Shown: one piece after another, positions 60,173 through 64,000 of the stretch
Layout: each line of letters begins with the position of its first letter
How positions within the stretch are numbered: the stretch's first letter is position 1
Source of the DNA: Bacillus sp. FJAT-29790
GTDB taxonomy: Bacteria > Bacillota > Bacilli > Bacillales > Cytobacillaceae
Length of the DNA: 64,000 nucleotides
Assembly (NCBI RefSeq): GCF_019039215.1
Contig: NZ_JAHNZZ010000001.1
Span: forward strand, 957,658-1,021,657
Reading direction: 5' to 3'
The notes under the pieces: generated by a model
What the model saw: only the letters and a program-made list of their open reading frames with translations
What the model was told of the DNA's origin: nothing
The model's database searches: none
Made by a program: the position numbers and the translations under genes

Positions 60173-60880
60173 TTACCAACCTACTAATTTAGAATAACCA
60201 TTCACAAGTAGTGGGGTCCATACGAGGAAATACAAGGCAGTTCCCAGTAGCCCTAGTATTACGATGGATGTCAACATAGTGAACACATTTATTCGTCGTT
60301 CGTTAATCACAAATTTAATCAGCAATAACGCAAGAAGAGATATAGTAATAATAAAGAGGATACCATCCATCAAGCCTTTACTCAGGCTATCGATGGTTTC
60401 TGGAATTGACCAAGCGAACGGTATAGCAAGGCTTAGGTCACCCAACAATCCACGCTTATGTGATAGGGCAGCAATTGTACCAATGATTGGGCTGGCTGGT
60501 ATGGTGAGAAAAAGCCAAGGTGCAGCGTTATTCCATCCATCAGCTAAAGTTACGGATTCACGGACTACAAACAAAAGATAGTACGACACAATCCACGCAA
60601 CTAGGTAGGTTAATATGCTCACCGTAGCGATAAGTATGGTTTTACGTAATGTATGAACCCCGCGTGATGTTGAGAAGGAAAGCAAAAATCCAACGAATAC
60701 CCACGGTGCAGTCGAAGCCCCTAAATACATCAGGGCTCCAGGAATTTGTCTGAGGAACTGTGCCAAGATGCCAAAAACAACCCCTACGATGCAGGCTTTT
60801 AACCACACCCCGTTACTTGATTTGAATATATTCAGCACGCTAACCCCCTGTGAAATACTGAGATTCATTTTTAAGAACAT
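60173..60880 (-). CDS. DUF6518-like membrane protein, passenger gene
   Basis: A 235-residue protein with six or seven hydrophobic helices (GVVFGILAQFLRQIPGALMY; WVFVGFLLSFSTSRG; LTYLVAWIVSYYLLFVV; ending FLVWTPLLVNGY). The arrangement fits DUF6518-type proteins of unknown function. It lies between the inverted repeats of the element at 60031-61743, followed by a bidirectional hairpin. The ribosome site is weak. What a membrane protein does in an IS is unknown; it could be a selectable passenger or simply a gene that was there before rearrangement. Confidence 0.6.
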   Translation of the reverse strand: MFLKMNLSISQGVSVLNIFKSSNGVWLKACIVGVVFGILAQFLRQIPGALMYLGASTAPWVFVGFLLSFSTSRGVHTLRKTILIATVSILTYLVAWIVSYYLLFVVRESVTLADGWNNAAPWLFLTIPASPIIGTIAALSHKRGLLGDLSLAIPFAWSIPETIDSLSKGLMDGILFIITISLLALLLIKFVINERRINVFTMLTSIVILGLLGTALYFLVWTPLLVNGYSKLVGW

Positions 60881-60930
60881 TTTTTAAAATCCATATATTT
60901 ATTTTAACATAAAAATTCCAATCTCCTTCA

Positions 60931-60963
60931 AAAAATAAGTTCGCTTCGTATTAAGCGAACTAT
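60931..60963 (-). terminator. hairpin after the transposase remnant
   Basis: AGTTCGCTT pairs with AAGCGAACT. On the minus strand it is followed by a TTATTTTTT run, about 20 bases after the transposase stop. Confidence 0.82.
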
Positions 60964-60982
60964 CTCAGATAAATTATATCTT

Positions 60983-61660
60983 TTAAATCAAACTTTTTAT
61001 CTGTAATTCCCAATCGTTGTGTGGGAGTTTCCATGTTCCGTTAGATTTAAAGGCGAAACAAAAGTTGTAATAAGTTCGCAGGATGGTGATAGCCATTTGA
61101 GCATACTTAGGGTTAAAGTTTGAATAGATATAGCTTTTTCCATCTCCTCTTGCCGTAGTTAGAGGTCTTTCCAGAATAGAAAGCCTTCTCCGAATTTGTT
61201 GGATAAAGGTAATCGTTGCATTGTCGTTGACATTCATTATTAAAGCAGCGACATCTTTTGGTTCCAACGAAGAAAGGTTTGTCGTACAATCTACGGAACG
61301 CAACCCTCTATCAATTGTAGTAAGAGGATGCAAGATAGGGTTATCGGCATATTCAAAGTGTGTTCCTAAAGAAGTGGAAACTTCCTTGTGGAAATGATGA
61401 TGCTCAAACAATTCCTGTAATTGCAGAAATGCCAATTTTCTTAGAGACCCCGTTCCATATCCTCGCATTGTTCCCCAATTATTTAAATCAACCCTTGCCT
61501 AAACAAATTCCTCACGAGCTTGTTTTCTAGTTTTCGTCTTATCTGTTTGACACAAGAAATGATGGGCATCAGATAGTCGTATTTCCTTTGAAAACACTCG
61601 ATTGATGGATGTCATAAGAGAGTTATCTTCATCGGTCACGAAACATTGATATTACAACAA
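60983..61660 (-). pseudogene. transposase, N-terminally truncated with internal stop
   Basis: On the minus strand the frame upstream of 61468 reads TDEDNSLMTSINRVFSKEIR, LSDAHHFLCQTDKTKTRKQA and REEFV, then a TAG, then VDLNNWGTMRGYGTGSLRKL and, further on, KSYIYSNFNPKYAQMAITIL and RTYYNFCFAFKSN. The TDEDNSL...F start and the YNPKYAQxxLTILRTYYN tail match DDE-type insertion-sequence transposases whose ends I recall but cannot name. The N-terminal half is absent, and a hairpin (61665-61697) sits at the break. The intact ORF 60983-61468 (161 residues) is only the C-terminal part. Confidence 0.6.
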
Positions 61661-61664
61661 AAAA

Positions 61665-61697
61665 GGAGACACCAATTCATATATGAATTGTGTCCCC
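61665..61697 (-). terminator. hairpin at the broken end of the transposase
   Basis: GGAGACACCAATTCAT pairs with ATGAATTGTGTCCCC, with an oligo-T on the minus strand. Probably brought in with the deletion that removed the transposase N-terminus. Confidence 0.75.
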
Positions 61698-61743
61698 AAT
61701 TAAACTGTTATTTAATGTTTTCTCCCCACGAACTGAACCCGTT

Positions 61744-62224
61744 AAAAATTAATAATTGCTTCTTATAAATAGGGGATGCATATATTTTTATTTCGAAAAG
61801 AGGTTGGCACTGTTTGCTACTTTTTGAAGAGTTTTGCATGAAAGGTTGGCACTTACTATCCATAGAAGGTTAGATTCATATGAATCCTACCATTCAAATC
61901 AATTTTGAAAATGACTTTGCCTATAGTGTCTTGTCATTATCCGAAATGTTCGTTCAATGCTATCTCCAAAATTAATATCATTTCTGAAAAGCTAAACAAA
62001 TTGGAAGATGTTTTTATGTTAATAACACTTGGAATAGTGTAGCAGGTGCATAGCTTGTTAGACCGTACTTAAGACAAAAGAAGTACCCACCAATTCCGAA
62101 GCATTTGGTGGGTGAGGTTTACAAAAAGACAGTTCATTAACGAGTTCAGCGATTCAAAACCTATCGACAAATATCAACAAAAACCTGCTATAATAAATGT
62201 AGCAAATGAAGGAGGTGAGAATAG
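61744..62224. other. intergenic region right of the element
   Basis: No gene. AGGTTGGCACT occurs twice (61801, 61852), a 50-base-spaced direct repeat. A perfect hairpin at 62084-62113 (ACCCACCAA with TTGGTGGGT) is followed by GAGGTTT, a weak terminator. Right end: GAAGGAGGTGAGAATAG. Confidence 0.45.
62084..62113. terminator. hairpin, uncertain terminator
   Basis: Nine-pair perfect stem around ATTCCGAAGCAT, without a convincing T-run on either side. Confidence 0.4.
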
Positions 62225-62605
62225 ATGGAAAAAACGCTCAAGTTGATATTAGACAAAATTGATTCCTTAGACCAAAAGGTAACCAGCCTTGATCAAAAAG
62301 TAAATTCCTTAGATCAAAAAGTAACCGCAATGGATCAAAGAATGACTGACATGGATGAAAGGTTAACTAGCGAACAAAAAAGACAAGAGGGCTTATTACA
62401 TCAATTAATTAATACAGTAGCTGCCACGAATGTAAAAGTTTCTGAAACCAATGATAGAATAGATGTCCTTGAAAGGAAAATGGACACTATTATTGAAGAT
62501 GTTAAAGACATTAAAGATTCTATGGCCACAAAAAATGACCTTGAATATTATGACCAAATGATTTCTGAACACTCTAGAGAAATTTACAAGTTAAAAAATA
62601 GTTAA
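62225..62605 (+). CDS. coiled-coil protein with SLDQKV heptads
   Basis: A 126-residue protein, almost entirely heptad coiled coil. Three to four tandem copies of SLDQKVT/SLDQKVN/AMDQRMT (residues ~13-47) are followed by TNVKVSETNDRIDVLERKMD. It has a very strong ribosome site GAAGGAGGTGAGAATAG. Similar short coiled-coil proteins are common in Bacillus (Xpa/BhlA-type regions or DUF3898-like), with no fixed function. The repeated heptads at DNA level (TTAGACCAAAAGGTAACC-like, 21 bases) make copy-number change likely. Confidence 0.7.
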   Translation: MEKTLKLILDKIDSLDQKVTSLDQKVNSLDQKVTAMDQRMTDMDERLTSEQKRQEGLLHQLINTVAATNVKVSETNDRIDVLERKMDTIIEDVKDIKDSMATKNDLEYYDQMISEHSREIYKLKNS

Positions 62606-62767
62606 TATCTCCATCAAGAATCCTCAATAAATACTTCATTCAATAAATTAAATTCTCCGATCCTTTTTTATTAATGATGCGGGGGTATCTGGAACAAGTA
62701 CTTACTTCTAATGCTCTATACTCTGATAAGAGCAATGTGTCCGCAATTGAAAAATAAATGGGATACT

Positions 62768-62808
62768 GGCAAAAGAGCCGGAAGTTTTTAAAACGGCTCC
62801 TTTTGCCA
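62768..62808. terminator. bidirectional terminator
   Basis: GGCAAAAGAGCCG pairs with CGGCTCCTTTTGCC, flanked by T-rich and A-rich sequence on both sides. It separates the coiled-coil gene from the convergent small gene. Confidence 0.82.
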
Positions 62809-62815
62809 ATTATTA

Positions 62816-63022
62816 TTAATCCTCAAAATAGTCTCTGAATGCCTTTAAATCCGTATTCCTATCATTTTGAAAATAAGGATTATCCACAGTTGAGTCTTTA
62901 GGGTCTAAATTAGTTTTAATTTCTAAAGTCGGCCCGGATGTCCTTCGTTCAGCTATTAACCGGTCATTCAATTCTTCAAAGTCCGGAAGATCTTTGTTTC
63001 CGGGTTGTCTCGGTTCTGTCAT
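62816..63022 (-). CDS. small acidic protein
   Basis: A 68-residue protein starting MTEPRQPGNKDLPDFEELND behind AGGAGGTGTAGC. Rich in D, E, N, P; no hydrophobic core, so probably disordered. Such small genes with very strong ribosome sites are typical of sporulation-period proteins of Bacillaceae. Function unknown. Confidence 0.6.
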   Translation of the reverse strand: MTEPRQPGNKDLPDFEELNDRLIAERRTSGPTLEIKTNLDPKDSTVDNPYFQNDRNTDLKAFRDYFED

Positions 63023-63237
63023 TGCTACACCTCCTATATAATTAGATTGCTGTTCTTAATGGAAATTATGTAAACATCAGGTGTTGAAGATAACAGCATT
63101 TGATTTCATATTTCCTAAAAACTTAAATTTGAAATTATCATTTACTTTGCGACAAGAGGATTTGAATTAAATGATTATATTTTATAAATATAAGCAAAAT
63201 AAGAGGGTGAAATCGATAATTCAAAGGAGGATATTAA

Positions 63238-63378
63238 GTGTCGAAGAATAAGCAAACACCATCGGAAGAAGTAGATCAAAAGAAATTATTAAACGACAAA
63301 GTCGAAGCACTTCGAAAAAACAACTTCGAAAATAACCATGTCCGAAGAGTCACTTCTAATGGTGCAGATGGTCAATAA
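63238..63378 (+). CDS. 46-residue small protein
   Basis: A GTG start after AAAGGAGGATATTAA. The sequence MSKNKQTPSEEVDQKKLLND and VEALRKNNFENNHVRRVTSN is hydrophilic and lysine/asparagine-rich, as are small sporulation proteins. It ends in NGADGQ. Too short for usual length filters, but ribosome site and composition support it. The divergent small gene at 62816 shares the intergenic region. Confidence 0.6.
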   Translation: MSKNKQTPSEEVDQKKLLNDKVEALRKNNFENNHVRRVTSNGADGQ

Positions 63379-63434
63379 AAAGAATAACTACATTAATTGA
63401 ATGCTTAATACCACTAAGCAGGTAAAGTGAAATT

Positions 63435-63466
63435 AAAAGGAGTTGTTAAGACAGCTCCTTTTTTAG
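63435..63466 (+). terminator. terminator upstream of the dioxygenase gene
   Basis: AAAAGGAGTTGTT pairs with CAGCTCCTTTT with one mismatch, then T6. Confidence 0.8.
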
Positions 63467-63566
63467 AGAATAGGTGAATGTTTAAAGATTTTTAGGAGTG
63501 TCGCCATTATTAACCGTACTAATTGACAGCAATCAAAATTTATGATATTTTTAACTTGCATTAAAA

Positions 63567-63586
63567 ATATCTCGAATTAAAGATAT
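63567..63586. promoter_or_regulatory. MhqR-type operator palindrome
   Basis: ATATCTCGAATTAAAGATAT is an imperfect palindrome that matches the MhqR operator consensus TATCTCGAATTCGAGATA of B. subtilis at most positions. It lies 130 bases before a ring-cleaving dioxygenase gene of the kind MhqR represses. Quinones would relieve the repression. Confidence 0.6.
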
Positions 63587-63716
63587 TTTAATAAAGGGTA
63601 AAAACAAATTAAACTGCTTTATTAGATAAAGAAAGTTAATCAACAGGGAAAATCGAAAAAATAGATAAGTACCTTAATTTAGGAGCGCATTTATGGCTCA
63701 AGTGGAGGGATTATTA

Positions 63717-64000
63717 ATGAACGAATTAAAAGGAATACATCACGTAACCGCTATTACAAGCAGTGCAGAAAAGAATTATGAATTTTTCACTTATGTTTTA
63801 GGTATGCGTTTAGTAAAGAAAACAGTTAACCAAGATGATATTAAAACGTATCATTTGTTTTTTGCAGATGACAAAGGCAGTGCAGGTACAGATATGACGT
63901 TTTTCGACTTTCCAGGCATTCCGAAAGGCGTACATGGGACGAACGAGATTTCAAAAACCTCTTTCCGTGTGCCAAATGATGCAGCATTAGATTATTGGGT
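63717..64000 (+). CDS. ring-cleaving dioxygenase (VOC superfamily, MhqO-type), 3' end outside window
   Basis: The first 94 residues are visible: MNELKGIHHVTAITSSAEKN, FFTYVLGMRLVKKTVNQDD, DDKGSAGTDMTFFDFPGIPK and GVHGTNEIS. HHVT (metal His) and TMTFFDFP are signatures of glyoxalase-fold extradiol-type dioxygenases MhqA/MhqE/MhqO, which cleave hydroquinone-derived rings during quinone stress. ATG 63717 follows GTGGAGGG; an in-frame ATG at 63693 also has an AGGAG site. The MhqR-type operator upstream supports the call. The frame stays open to the end of the window. Confidence 0.85.
   Translation, partial: MNELKGIHHVTAITSSAEKNYEFFTYVLGMRLVKKTVNQDDIKTYHLFFADDKGSAGTDMTFFDFPGIPKGVHGTNEISKTSFRVPNDAALDYW

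Larger units (their letters stand above)
60031..61743. mobile_element. inverted-repeat-bounded element with passenger gene and broken transposase
   Basis: The left end 60031-60056 starts AACGGGTTCGGTTGATGGGG and continues AGAAAA; the reverse complement of 61718-61743 matches it at 23 of 26 positions. The flanks AAAATTAAT (60021-60029) and AAAATTAAT (61745-61753) are direct repeats of 9 bases, like a target duplication. Inside, on the minus strand, lie a DUF6518-like membrane gene (60173-60880) and a broken transposase (60983-61660). The bounded length is 1713 bases. I infer an insertion sequence that carries a passenger gene or was invaded by it. Confidence 0.65.
63379..63716. other. leader region of the ring-cleaving dioxygenase gene
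   Basis: Contains the terminator at 63435-63466 and the MhqR-type operator at 63567-63586. AGGAG and GGAGG sites precede two in-frame ATGs (63693, 63717). No gene within. Confidence 0.5.

Overview
The window looks like chromosome from a low-GC, endospore-forming Gram-positive of the family Bacillaceae (Bacillus / Neobacillus / Peribacillus type). This rests on the AT-rich base composition, strong AGGAGG-type ribosome sites with frequent TTG/GTG starts, a CwlJ-like cortex hydrolase next to gerQ, an MhqR-type operator before a ring-cleaving dioxygenase, and a dense set of intrinsic terminators. I saw no rRNA, tRNA or CRISPR array. Genus and species are not decidable from the sequence alone.

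Layout. 1-9 kb: a 52-bp tandem repeat array abutting an MFS transporter tail, a frameshifted RibD/DHFR-like gene, an alpha-CTD/zinc-ribbon protein, a PRPP synthetase (prs) with a decayed nicotinamidase behind it, the UV endonuclease uvsE, an L-lactate permease, a NERD nuclease-like protein, and a NUDIX gene cut by an IS21-type istB fragment. 9-27 kb is an accessory or defence island. It holds a three-gene type II Thoeris-like locus (TIR, TM-macro, ThsB-type TIR). Next come five genes, four of them PD-(D/E)XK/DUF559-like nucleases, that I cannot assign to a named system. A tyrosine-integrase fragment follows. Then comes a compact four-gene operon of metallo-beta-lactamase, trypsin-like protease, middle component and SMC-like ATPase, matching the ABC-three-component / Lamassu 'hydrolase-protease' architecture. 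The island ends with a HTH/GIY-YIG protein, a decayed DUF4062 gene, and a MazG-like/HNH pair.

27-46 kb: a HTH protein, threonine synthase, the cwlJ-gerQ germination pair, a serine-recombinase remnant, a nitrilase/NCS1 permease pair with an ECF S-component upstream, an atypical long ATP-sulfurylase homologue, and a VanX-type dipeptidase followed by a full oligopeptide/dipeptide ABC importer (SBP, two permeases, two ATPases). This last set resembles the ddpX-ddpABCDF arrangement for D-Ala-D-Ala use. A structured GC-rich intergenic element lies between vanX and the importer.

46-57 kb: a catabolic cluster for what are probably C4 sugar acids. It has a GntP permease, a LarE sulfur transferase, a PrpR-like regulator with a degenerate AAA+ domain, a DUF1537 acid-sugar kinase, PdxA2 and a LarA-family nickel-pincer racemase homologue. 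A Cof-type HAD phosphatase sits inside on the other strand. TTGCAAC-like boxes recur in front of these units. I infer import, C2 epimerisation, 4-phosphorylation and oxidative decarboxylation to DHAP.

57-64 kb: small lipoproteins, a second 52-bp-period repeat cluster, an SRPBCC protein, an inverted-repeat-bounded element of about 1.7 kb carrying a DUF6518-like membrane gene and a broken transposase, small sporulation-size proteins, and the start of a ring-cleaving dioxygenase cut by the window end. At least ten genes are broken (frameshift, stop or truncation). Several breaks lie in homopolymer runs, so some could be sequencing errors, but the remnants carrying two or more independent lesions are convincing decay.
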